The notes below the pieces were generated by a model. That model did not search any database. It was not told where the DNA came from and worked only from the letters and a program-made list of their open reading frames with translations. A program made the position numbers and the translations under genes. From Cercis canadensis (taxonomy: Eukaryota > Streptophyta > Magnoliopsida > Fabales > Fabaceae), in NCBI GenBank assembly GCA_003255065.1, contig QAOA01001436.1, positions 941,960 through 1,005,959 on the forward strand: DNA of 64,000 nt, written 5' to 3'. Positions within the stretch are counted from its first letter, which is position 1. Each line of letters begins with the position of its first letter. This document shows positions 41,101 through 51,826 of the stretch, in pieces.

Positions 41101-42491
41101 TAAGGCTTTAAAATTTGAGAAGAATTTGAAGACTTGAGATTAAATCTTAACATGCTTATTTTATTAATTGTAATGTTATTATTAACGACTTAAATATTTA
41201 TGTTTTATCATATAAGAGTTTATTGACAAATATGTAAATAAATATTGTAATATAAATATTTTATTTCTAAAATAAAAGTTATCTCATTTATTTATTTATT
41301 TTTATGGATATTTATTTTAATATTATTCTCCTCTCTTGTTGAAAAGTTAATTTATTTTCACCAGAAAAAGAATAATAAATAGGGGGAAAGGATGAGAGGG
41401 CGTTTAAGACATTTCCCTACAAGTTATTGATTTCACGAGTGGATGAGTACGTGTGATGAAGGACGATGAAAAGAAGAAAGAGCAGCTGTATCTGAGTTGC
41501 TTCGTCTACTGCAGATACGTGTTGTTCTGTCCCGCGTTAAATAATGGCAAAAAGAAAGTGTACGAAACTTTCAAGTTTCAAACAGAGTATAGAGCGCGTG
41601 CGGTAATATGCAGATCCCAACGAGATTTGAAGATTTCCACCAAAATTGCAAAAGGAATCTGTGGTCACGCGCATCGGAGGCACGCGGCTGCGGGGCTTTT
41701 CCACCAGGGTCAGAAGTAGTGGCTTTATTGTCGTAGTAATTTTTTTACTAAATTACGAACAATAAAAATTGTTAATAATTTTTTGAGTTATTATTATTAT
41801 TAAGGGATTGATGTTTAAAAAAAGGATAATTCAATTTTAAATACGAGTCTAGTCTAGTATTTTTTATATTGTATGAAATAATTAAATGTTTTTAATATTA
41901 TCTAATTATTTTATTAATATATATTTATTTTTTGATATTATATGATCATGTTTATAAAAAATAAAAAAATTTATATAATATCAATAAATATTTCAGTATT
42001 TTTTTTATGATATGAAAGAGGTACTAAACATTTGAAATTGAATTGTTTTTCCTCACACATTAAATACTTAAAAATAATAAATTATTGTTTTTTAACTATA
42101 TGATATGATAATTCGTAATTCAATAATTATGTAAAATTTCTTTACTATGTTAATAAATCAAAATTGAACCATTCATAATTTCTCGAATTAGTTAGATCTT
42201 ATATTTTCAGCATTTTCTTTTTTTCTTTTGTTAGAAAGATTCGGCATCTTTGTCAACGAAGGAAGGAAGGTAGATTTAGTTTACCGAATAAAAGAAAATA
42301 AAGGAAGGTAGATTAGCACAATTGGAGACTCTTAGAAATTTTAGTTGTTTAAATATCGGCACGTTCGAAGAAGCAAGCGGCAGTTGGAAGGTTGAGAAAA
42401 CCGCCTGAAAGAAACGAAGAGAGCTAGAGATTGTTTGCAGTTTGCATCTCTCTCTTGTTGACCTTCCTCTTTCTGTTTCTGAGCTGAAAAG
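38178..42491. other. 4.3-kb gene-free spacer with tandem repeats
   Basis: The RABD2 promoter lies at the left end. The rest is A+T-rich. It includes a (TA)n tract at 38788-38809, the tandem-repeat block at 40806-41040 and homopolymer-rich sequence at 41745-42200. An 88-codon frame at 41453-41719 is Lys/Arg-rich but shows no known domain. I do not support any gene here. Confidence 0.55.
40806..41040. repeat. Tandem degenerate repeats, possible LTR fragment
   Basis: A unit of about 45-55 bp (CAATCCAC.CGGCCTCC, ATCTCCAAGGTCATC) occurs three times across 40812-40965. It is followed by two copies of TTAGTTGTGTGTGATTTGAT / TCAGTTGTGTGTAATTTGAT with TAGATATTG between 40979 and 41040. The motifs resemble LTR internal repeats, but no paired LTR or primer-binding site is seen. 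Confidence 0.55.
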
Positions 42492-43070
42492 ATGCACAGA
42501 TCGTCGAGTAGTTCGAGAGTATCTGAGGAGCCGCCGGTGACATCGTCATCTTCATCGGTGTATTCGAGTTTGAGGGCGAACATGGATGGTGAGCAACAGC
42601 TACCCACATACGATCCTCTCTCCCACGTTGCCCAGAGGGAGCGCTCTCGTCTAAGATCAGCCGAGAAAGCAATCCACCTTATTCCCCTTCTGCTTATTGT
42701 CTGCGCTATCATCCTCTGGTTCTTTTCAACTCCAGGTCACAACTCACAACCAACCCACTATTATTTATATCACATACAATCTAATCTCCCTTTTCGAACT
42801 CACTAATAACTGTTTATACAAATTCAAAGCTTGCTGTATCTGTTTCAATTGTAGTTCTATTGCAATTTGAGACGGGATTGGGCTACTATTGGCCTTAATT
42901 TATTATCCCCATTTTCATCGGAACCCGGAGAACTTTTCTCCGACTCATCTTTATAATAATGTTCTTTTCGTAATATTCCAATGCCTTTTCTACTGCAAAA
43001 TGGCAAATAGTATCTTCTTATCTAGGTTGCAGATGATAAGCATATTATGAGAATCTTTATGCATCAATGA
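42492..43070 (+). CDS. Small single-pass membrane protein, uncharacterised
   Basis: Exon 1 (42492-42735) encodes 81 residues: a Ser-rich N-terminus (MHRSSSSSRVSEEPP), a short hydrophilic part (YDPLSHVAQRERSRLRSAEK) and one hydrophobic segment (IHLIPLLLIVCAIILWFF), ending FSTP. The donor CCAG/GTCACA follows. The nearest in-frame acceptor (TTGCAG at 43032) would add DDKHIMRIFMHQ and a stop at 43070, for 93 residues. The second exon is my best fit but is short and unconfirmed. Small plant membrane proteins of this layout are conserved but have no known role. The basic stretch before the membrane segment suggests a tail-anchored or type II topology. The gene converges on the FAD monooxygenase. 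Confidence 0.65.
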
Positions 43071-43705
43071 TTATTCTTTTCCTGTGGCTTCAAGTTGTCC
43101 TCATGCTTTTCACTACAAAAATCCTTCTGTGGTGTATAGATTTCAATATTGTTAATTTATCCGATCTAATTTTTGACAGAACAAAGAGCTTTATGATCCA
43201 TGCATTGCAATCTATGGTAACATTTTATGAAACGTTTTGCCATGGAGCTCAGAAGAGATTGACTTCATTCATCGTCAGAGATTCAGTAAGTTAGAGAGAA
43301 AAGGAAGAAATGAAGTATACCATTTTGACAAATGGCTTGTTATTCAATTTTTTTTACAGTATAAAATAGCTGGGGTGAATCCATTTAATTGTACACAAAC
43401 AAAAACAAAAGAACGAACATTATAGTGTATCAACACTACATGGTAACTTGTATCAGTTTATGTAGCTGTCTTGAATGTTTATTGATTCAGAAATGCTTTC
43501 CCATTTTGTCTTGAAGAATATATAGTTACTGCTTGATGGCAACACAGGTATCCTTCCCCCCAAATAATAGGTCTCTATTCTCAAGATAAGCACCAATTCT
43601 TATGCAGAGGCCACTCTATACACTATCTTTAACTCAGGGCAGAGAACTGCATTAGACCAGAAGGGGAAAAATAATAGTGACAATTCTTATTGAATGTAGT
43701 TATGT
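43071..43705. other. Short spacer between convergent genes
   Basis: Both genes end here. A 75-codon open frame at 43067-43294 overlaps the proposed second exon of the left gene and shows no domain. Alternative 3' exons of that gene could lie in this interval. Confidence 0.5.
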
Positions 43706-45599
43706 TTATAGACTCTCGCAACTAAAATTTGTATGCTCCAGCATTGGCCCAAGCCTGACTAGCTTAGGTATGACAATATTGTTTCTAACAGAACAAACCA
43801 CGGGGTTATCCCACTGCAAAATGGAACCCATAAGGTTAGCACGTGCAGTTAGTGGGAATATACGAGGCCATCTTTCAGTGCCATAGGACCTCAAAGCTCC
43901 TTCAACAGATAGGTCTTGAGATTTGATAGCTGTAGCAAGCTTTTTAGCTAGAACCACTGCGTCTTCTAATGCACAACAAGCACCTTGCCCAAGATTGGGA
44001 GTCATTGGGTGCCATGCATCTCCAACAAGCACAACTCTGCCCGCTGAAGCTGCTGGACTTATCGCTGGCCAAAGCCATCGGTCTACCAGTGGAGTCCTAA
44101 TCACAGTGTCTTCTGGGGTAGAATCCACCATGTTCAGAAGCTCTGAAGGCCAGTTCCTGACTAGTTCTTTAGCTTGCTTCTTCAGCACTGTTGGATCAGT
44201 AATTTTTGGACCTACCATTGATTCAACTCACTTTTAAAAATAACAACCAAACAGAAATAGAAAACATGATAAATTACCAAAACAAGTAAAAAAGAGCTGC
44301 GATTGTGAACTGAAAACTTGGGTATTTAATGTGGACCTGGAGATGAACTGTTGAAGCAGATAAACCAGTAAACTTTTGTTGGAGAAACAGGAAGATATCC
44401 AACTCGCAACCCTCTTCCATAGATATAATTCACTTTTGGTTCATAAGGCTGTCCATCTGGATAATAAGCAAGTCCACGGAAAGCACAATAACCAACGTAT
44501 TTTGGCTCAGTGAATCCCATCCACTTGGCTATTGGTGATCGAATCCCATCGCACCCTATTACAATCTATTCAGATATTATGCTTCAAACAATGTAGAAAG
44601 AATTTAAAGCATAAGCCAATCTTGACATTAAGTGGATAATTCAGGCCACTGACCTTGGCAAGCAGCTTAGACCCATCCACAAGTTCCAACAAAGTCTCGC
44701 CATTTGAAGTTTTTTCAATTTTAGTGACTTTTGAAGAAAATCGAAGCGCATCCTCTGGTAACTGAGCAGCCAATGTTTCCAAAAGTACTCTCCTCTCCAC
44801 TGCACGCACCTCTTGGCTGCGAAATAACAAATACTCCTTTTAGTATTTAACAAAAAATTAACAGCAGATATTAGTATGCAAGTAAGCAAATGTGTTTCTA
44901 AAACAAATATATCAAAACCAAGATGAGATTATGCACACTTATAATCCATACCTTTGGTCTTCTTCTTTAAAATTGAAGGCGCGCAACTCCCTCCCATCTT
45001 CGGACTTCACCACCATCCTGCACAGCTGATATTATGAACAAGTTCAGCAGAGATAGACAACCCATGAAGAAATTACTTCAAATACCATGTACTACTACAT
45101 TTTAAAAAAAATAAAAAATCCAAACCCTTGAATTTCCAGAAATTGGGTTCTGAGATCATTTCCTACTCCAATTGCATCGAGTATTCTCCAACCATTCTTG
45201 AAAAGGGTAAGTGAAGTTCCACCGCTTCGAAGTGACTCTGCCTGCTCCAGTATCAGTGACCCAACTCCGAGCCTGATCATATATTAAACATCATTAGTGC
45301 GAATGAACAACGAACACAACTAGTTAAAATTCATATGAAGATTAATTGATGAGTTGGAACCTGTGAAGGGACAGAGCAGTTGCAAGGCCAGCGATTCCAG
45401 CTCCGACGATGACTATATTTTCCTCACGGACATCAGATTGAGCCTTGATGATGGAGAGGCCATTGGATTTGGTTCTGCGGGTTCCGATTCGAGATTGAAC
45501 CCCGCGGTTGTCGTTGCGTATGAATATTGTGGTCTGAGAAGGTGATGAGCTGGGAGATTTCAGAAACAGAAAAGACGAGAAGGTGGTACTGGTAGCCAT
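43706..45599 (-). CDS. FAD-dependent monooxygenase (PHBH-fold, zeaxanthin epoxidase/MO1-like), plastid-targeted
   Basis: Six exons (45361-45599, 45126-45272, 44952-45017, 44654-44816, 44337-44565, 43706-44211) give 449 residues. I start at the ATG at 45599, which opens a Ser/Thr-rich leader (MATSTTFSSFLFLKSPSSSP) typical of plastid transit peptides. An upstream in-frame ATG at 45644 would add 15 residues. The Rossmann motif is VGAGIAGLATALSLHRLG. The DG motif region reads IVIGCDGIRSPIAKWMG, and the GD motif is VLVGDAWHPMTPNLGQGAC with CALEDAVVLAK. This order defines the class A flavoprotein hydroxylases. Plant members (MO1/CTF2 group) are close to 6-hydroxynicotinate and salicylate hydroxylases, with unknown natural substrates. 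All cofactor motifs are intact, so it should be active. Confidence 0.92.
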
Positions 45600-46570
45600 G
45601 GATGAACACTTCAATTCACTGACGATTGATAGACAGTATGCCAAATACTTTTATTATTCTGGCGAGAGAGAAACCACAAACAAGTGGTGGGGAAGGTTGA
45701 TGACATTGCTGATTTTTTCTGAGCAACAAAATGAAGAAAGATTTTTCCGGGAAACAACAAGTGCCGTGCACCACATTTTTTTTGGGTCTTTTTTCTTTTT
45801 AATGCTGTCTTCAAGTTTGGACTTTAGATTGGGCTTATCTAGTACTGGGCTTTGCGTGGAACAACAGAGACCTTTTCTTTTTCAGCAAAAAACAAAAAAT
45901 TGGACAACTGAGATTTTATTTCCTTTTGCTAGTGGAGGTGATAAGCAAACAAAAAATTCAAAAAGGTTCATATTTAATATTTATAATTATTAGTTTTGTT
46001 ACAGAAACTATATTTTTCCGTTGAGATCTACTGAAAAAAATATTTTATTTGGGAATATTACAAGAATAAAGAAGACAAAAATTTTATTTTTCTCTCTCAC
46101 TTATTTGGATGTTCTTAAAATAGTATTTCAGTGCAATGTCTCTCAATTTAATCATTCAATTAAAAGTTTCACTTCAATCAAATTCTTTCATCTAATTGCC
46201 GCTAACTTAACTAACGAAAATGTTAATGTAGTCATTAAAGAGTAATGTGATACTGTTAAATGTCATATATTGTACAAGAATAAAGAATCAAAACTAATTA
46301 TGCTGTGTAGATATATGGTACTAGGCCATGGGCCCAATTCTATATACAGGCCCAACTCATATATAGCCCATACACTCATCTTTATCTAGCTCGGTATGGC
46401 CCACTAACTTTGAGCATTGATTGGAGTCCGGGTGCCTAGCTACTAGCTTAGTAAACTGTAATGATTAATATAGACAACAAATAAAACAGTGGCATGATGT
46501 GCATTTAATTTGTAGAATCATAATTAATATTTAATGGTCGGCAACTACACTGATCCTAGCGATGTACACT

Positions 46571-47068
46571 TAGAGGTGTCAAAATGGGTTGGGCCCGTTG
46601 GGTTGGCCCACCCCGTCATGCAAAATGGTTGGGTTGTGTTAAGGTTTTGCTGGCCCGTTTGAAAGCGGGTTTCTGAGCCCGCTCCATTTTGGTTGCAGGG
46701 CGGGCTGGCCCGCCAGTCACTTTTTTTTTTTTAATTTCTAATCTTTATTATAAAAATTATGTTGTCATGTTGGTATTAATCTTCTTTGACTTATTTTTTA
46801 ATAACTATTTATTACTTTGTTAGACTATTTAATTAATTTTGGTCCTCTTAAATAATTTGAATTACGTGATGAAAATTTTTTTATCATTGATTTGGTGTTT
46901 GACATTGATTTAAATTGTTATTAGTCACTAATTTGTTTTTTTTTTTGGCGGGCCGGCCCGCCTAACCCACAACCCACAGTGGGTTGGGTTGAGGTTGAGG
47001 TTTTCTCAACCCGCCCCGCCCCGTTTGGGTGGCGGGGTTGAGGCGGGCCGACCCGTTTGACAGCTCTA
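46571..47068. mobile_element. Non-autonomous hAT transposon, 498 bp
   Basis: The termini TAGAGGTGTCAAA and TTTGACAGCTCTA form an inverted repeat. Flanking octamers TGTACACT (46563-46570) and TGTACACC (47069-47076) match 7/8, as expected for an aged hAT target duplication. Subterminal GGCCCG/CGGGCC and GGGTTGGG motifs crowd both ends, and the centre is A+T-rich. There is no transposase. It is the same architecture as the elements at 3267 and 60063, though the end sequences differ. Confidence 0.82.
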
Positions 47069-47219
47069 TGTACACCCGTTAAGTGAGGTGCTACAGCTAC
47101 GTATATCTTCCCCGTTGGCCATAGAAAGTGAGAAGCAAATTTCAAGTTATTTGAAGAAAATAATTATGACATGGAAGTTTCTTGACTGCATCCATTATTG
47201 TGTTAATACTTAAGATAAG

Positions 47220-47560
47220 AACTGTTATAGCCCTCTTTACTGGTCCAATGTCAAGAGAGGCCCAATATCAAGATAAACCCAATATTAAGAGACCCGGCAT
47301 ACCCGAACTCGGTTAATCAATGGGCCCACTGTGACTTGCCACCTCTTGCTCTCAGTTTGCTATAAATAGCCCCATCTGTTACAAGTAACAGACTTTTAAA
47401 CATCCACTTATAACTAATACTATCAAGTTTAGACCAAACTAAATTGATTTTCGGAGCCCGAAAATACAAATCTGACCCAATTTCTCTATTTTAGGTTAAC
47501 TCGGATAAACTCGACCTCCATGACATAACCTGACATCGAACTCAGACATTGTCAAGAACT
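47220..47560. other. LTR-like segment with TATAAATAG, unconfirmed
   Basis: The segment has CCAATATCAAGA/CCCAATATTAAGA repeats, a TATAAATAG box at about 47360 and a C-rich stretch before ACCTGACATCGAACTC. This resembles a plant LTR promoter. I found no second LTR, so a solo LTR or chance composition remain possible. Confidence 0.3.
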
Positions 47561-48889
47561 GATACTTATATTTGACTATTTGCTTAATAAGCTTCTTGAT
47601 ATTTTCCTTGTACGCAAAAGTCCATCATCTAATTAATCATCTTTATTATTCTCCCATATTTAGTTTAATTTTGAATAACACAGACCAAAAGTAGTAGAGA
47701 ATTTAAAAATCCATTGGTACTTGGTAGAGTGTGTGGTGTATGGAAGGGGAAACAAAATTAGGTGATCGCATTGAGTGCTGCTCACCTAAAAGCCCTAAAT
47801 TATTAATCCGTTGTCAGTTGAGTGAGTGGGTTGGAAATTGAACAGAGTGACTATTATTTGTTTCATGTTTAATTCTGCTTATGGGAGCAAATATGCATTT
47901 TTTTTTTAAGTTACTTAATTATATATCTGAGGTTTGATATAAATTTTTTTTATTTATAAAATTATCCAAACTTCTTTCATAATGTAATTTAAAATAAAAC
48001 ATACACATTATGTTAAAGTTTAACATAAGAAAGGTTGTGTAAATTATAAAATAGGACCCAAGGGTTCTTATCATTTTAAAAGGAAAATAAAAAATTATAT
48101 AATTCTAAAATTTAAAAATGTTTTTCTAATTTTATTAAATATTCACTTTTTTTTTTTTTTAACTGATCTGGGTACTCGAAATAAGTAAAAGGTAATAATA
48201 CAGAAAGGCATTTCCAAAAGTAGGATTAAAAATCTTTTTGAAGCGTTTAATAAAATTTCAGGGGGAGTCAAGTAGGGATACTGGGAAAGGGTGCTAAAAC
48301 TAGAAAATTCCCTTCGTGTTGGTCAATTAAATAAATTATTGAGGAATGTAAACAGACGTAGGGAATCATGTCAAGTGCAAATATTGTTTTTTTAGTTGCA
48401 CCCATATGACGAGTTGTTAGGGCATTTAAGGAGTGTTGGTTAATCGTTGAGGAACTTGTTTATATTTATACCACGAATTAATTAGGAAAGCAACTGCATT
48501 TATTTCAAATTTAAAATTAAAAAGCAAGCAGCTATGAGCTATTGCATAATTTGCATTTATTATGAAAATTAGTCACTGCGGTTACAACCAAGACTATCAC
48601 CGTGCAACCATTTAACGATGATTTTATCACCGCATTTAGTATGAGCTAAGCGTTGGCCATCGACGAGCTTCAATTATATAGGATCTATTCCTTATAGGGA
48701 ATGAGCAAAGTATTATAAAAGGACAGATAGAGGGGGTTAGAATTAGATTACTCAGGTTACCAAGTTTTGAATACACCATTTTTCTATTGCGATCCTCATA
48801 GGCTCATACCAAAACTGGAACAAAGTCTTAAGAGATAGGGCAAATTGGTAATTGAAGCCCTGAGTTACCTTAAAACGAAAAGTTTTCCC

Positions 48890-48897
48890 TATAAATA
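48890..48897 (+). promoter_or_regulatory. TATA box of the BAHD-like gene
   Basis: TATAAATA lies 70 bp upstream of the ATG at 48960, which would leave a leader of roughly 40 nt. It is a good plant TATA sequence at a plausible distance. Confidence 0.6.
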
Positions 48898-48959
48898 CAT
48901 CAGTCTTCCCAATAAGGCCATGATGAATTAGGGTGTTGAATCATTACTCAGCACAGAAA

Positions 48960-50097
48960 ATGGCTGTGCCGAAATTGCAGATAGAAGCTGTGTTGTCGGT
49001 GCCACCACTGAAGGTGACTGAACCACGTGGAGTTCGCCAAGTTTTGGTAGATGAGGCATTAAAGGCAGGAACATTTCGTGGGTGTTATAACATAGTTCTC
49101 TATTACAGGAAACTGAATGAAGAGGACAGTGGATGGTTCTTGGCTGGTTGGATTATGGAGTCACTAGCAAAATCTCTGTTGGAGAAACCAATACTAGCTG
49201 GTCGGGTCCACAGAAAGGAAAATGGCGGCACCAGATTCCAAATTGTGTCCAATGATTCTGGCATTCGACTCCTCGAAGCACGAATCCCTATGACATTGTC
49301 GGAATTTCTTGAAGTGAATGCCAATGATGATCTTGAACCTGAGCTTGTCTTCTGGAAGGACATTGATGAGCAGAGTCCTGAATATTCTCCTCTGTTTTAT
49401 ATTCAAGTAAGTGCTACTCTGGATGTTTTTTAGACTCGTCTAATACGAGGACACAGAAGTTGAACATGTATGTTTTTCTCAGGTAACGAAATTCCTATGC
49501 GGAGGATACACAATTGGCATTAGCTGTAGCCTTCTGATGGCAGAGAATCTGATGGTTGAGAACTTCCTCAAGAAATGGGCAGACATGCACAATAAAATGC
49601 TACCACTAAATGAAGTGACTAAAACACCCATATTTTACCCTCCTCGTCTCATTAGTTATGAGTCTCCCCCCACCGAAATAATTACTCGTACCCCAAGCAG
49701 AAATGGAGCTCGAAGTATGGTATTCAAAATCAGTGCTGAAGATGCCAATTTAAACAAGGAATTGGCAATGCTATGTGTAGAGGAGGCAGAGCAAAAGCTT
49801 GGCAGAAAAATGGGTTCACAGTTTTCTTTATTTGTGACACAGTCCTCGGAGGTTATCAAGGTGGAAGATTGCTCAAATAGTAAATATAGTGAGCACTTGT
49901 TAGGACTCAAGAATAAAATTACTCCCACAACTTGGGATGATTTTGGAGTCTACGAGGTAGCATTCCATGAAGGGAATAAGCCTGTCCTTCTTTCTCGTTG
50001 GATTGGCTCGGTTTCTGATGGAAATGTTATAGCAATTCCATCTCCAAAGGAGGGTGTCTCTGCTGTGATTATAGTTACACTTCCAATTGAAAATTGA
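48960..50097 (+). CDS. BAHD acyltransferase-like protein with lost HXXXD motif
   Basis: Two exons (48960-49406, 49483-50097) give 353 residues. The first ATG of the frame is at 48960 (MAVPKLQIEAV); the frame upstream has no ATG. The N-terminal BAHD pattern is visible: LYYRKL, a LAKSLLEKPILAGRV helix-turn, and the start of exon 2 at LCGGYTIGISCSLLMAENL. Aligning that stretch with the family's GG...G...H...D puts Leu166 at the catalytic His and Glu170 at the Asp. The DFGWG structural motif reads DFGVY. The protein is also about 80-100 residues shorter than typical members. Normal BAHD enzymes transfer acyl groups from acyl-CoA to alcohols or amines in the cytosol. This one probably lacks that activity and may be a non-catalytic partner, as proposed for some CER2-like proteins. 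The frame is open with normal splice sites, so it is not an obvious pseudogene. Confidence 0.8.
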
Positions 50098-51826
50098 CTC
50101 TAAACTGCATGGGATGGCACCGAGCTCATTTACTCATCAAACTTGCTCTTTACTACCACTTCAATTATTGGTTGTATTTATGACAATTCATATAGTCTTT
50201 TCTGCGTTTTATTATGTTCCGCAAAAACCTTGTCAACCATGACTTTTTGTATCTTTCAAAAAATGAATTACTCTGCATGTTTCCAGAACCTTTTTCTTTT
50301 GTCTATTTAGTTTTGGAACCATTGTCACCATTCAAGTAAATTCAGTTTTAATTTTATGTGGTCCATTTGTAGTAAGTAGTAACTAGTAAGGGGAATTGAG
50401 AAATTAAGTGGTGGGTGTAAGATAGAGGGTATACCAGCTTTGATGCACTGCTAAAGTTAGGTTGCTTCAGCTTTCCAATCCATGCACAATTAACCGTAAA
50501 TATTCCACTCATTGTGACTCTGCTTTCACCACCACAAAGGTGTTCATCTGCTATTCCACACCTCTCAGTTATTAATTGGGAGGGTATACTTGGTTTTCAG
50601 TGATTGGTTGTGGCACCCAGCTTTCTAAATGATTAATGTGTATTTTAACACGTGACATAATTTAAATATTAAACACCATTTCTCATGACACGATTAATTT
50701 GATGACAATAAATTGTTATGCTTTTGATGGTTTCGCCCCAGGTGATTTCAACACGTCGTTCAACAGTTTCCCTCTAAAAAAGCCTTCATCTTCAGTTTCA
50801 TCTGGCATTCCTTTTTTTTTACTGCCTGATAAGCACAGCTAGGTTTTTCTTTACTATATCCCTATTATAAAGCAAAAAATAAACTATTTAAAACTTTCCA
50901 CCCATGTATTAATATATAAGATTTATGCTGTTTACACTTTTCACCACCAATATATTTACTCCTCACCAAATTCATTTCCTTAAATTTGTTATTCTGCTTC
51001 TCTAAAAGGCCTCAGTTTTAGCACAGTTTTTTTTTTTTTTTTTTTTNTTAGATAAAGCACTTATTTTTCCAAGAAAGCTCTCTATAAATATACTCTAAGA
51101 TTATGAATTAGATTTTTTCTTCTATGTGTAATTAAAATTTTAATATTCTTCTTTTCTAATGGCAATCAGTGTTCTATTCTATGGGGTTATGAACAGGATT
51201 GCATTAGAATGCAGGAGCTGGACTAAAAAATCTCCAAGAAGTTCTTTGTTGGATTGAATAGGCCCTCTAGTTTGGGATTGAAACTCCTTTTGTTGGGCTT
51301 CCACGTGTGATGTAGCCCATTGTGGTTAGGGAGTATTTTTTGACGATATTGGGCTGAATCATAAAGCCCAACCCACCAACTGATAATCGGGAATTTAGTA
51401 CCTCGCCTCGCCTGGTTGCCACAATGCTTCCAACTTCCAAGTTCGACATTGACAATCGGATAGCCGCTTGTTAAATTAGGTACAAGTACAACTTCTCAGG
51501 CTGCTGACACAGAGGGACAGTTCTGACATTTCGTAAAAGATATAGGGGTGCGGACGTAATTTCATAACTCTCTTGTCTTCCGTGGCAAGCATCCACGGGC
51601 ACCACGTTTCCAGGCGTAACTTTACATCAGGTTCGTGTTGGCACAGAGTCTCACCTTTCATTTCAATTTTGCCGGATGTGCCCATTGCAATGTTTCAGAG
51701 GAAGAGGGAGGGAAATTTTGGAGCAAAGTTTGAGAGACAGAAAGAAAGAAAGAGAGAGAAAGCAAGAGGATTCATTTTGCTTTTGGGGAGAGAGAGAGAG
51801 ATTGAGAAGAAGAGCCTTGTGGAAGA
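50098..51826. other. Spacer, no gene seen; T-run with N
   Basis: The interval is A+T-rich, with a T homopolymer broken by an n at 51047. Part of 51690-51826 is a GA-rich leader (AGAGAGAGAGAG) for the next gene. No gene is supported. Confidence 0.6.

Larger units (their letters stand above)
45600..48959. other. 3.4-kb spacer with a hAT element and an LTR-like stretch
   Basis: This is the promoter region of the divergent monooxygenase and BAHD-like genes. It contains the hAT element at 46571-47068 and an LTR-like stretch at about 47220-47560. The rest is A+T-rich. No gene is supported. Confidence 0.6.

Noticed and set aside
41453-41719. 88-codon frame, Lys/Arg-rich
   Set aside because: No recognisable domain, no splice partners and no homologous family that I know.
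48933-48959. Upstream extension of the BAHD-like frame
   Set aside because: The first codon is GTG; the ATG at 48960 is the only reasonable eukaryotic start.
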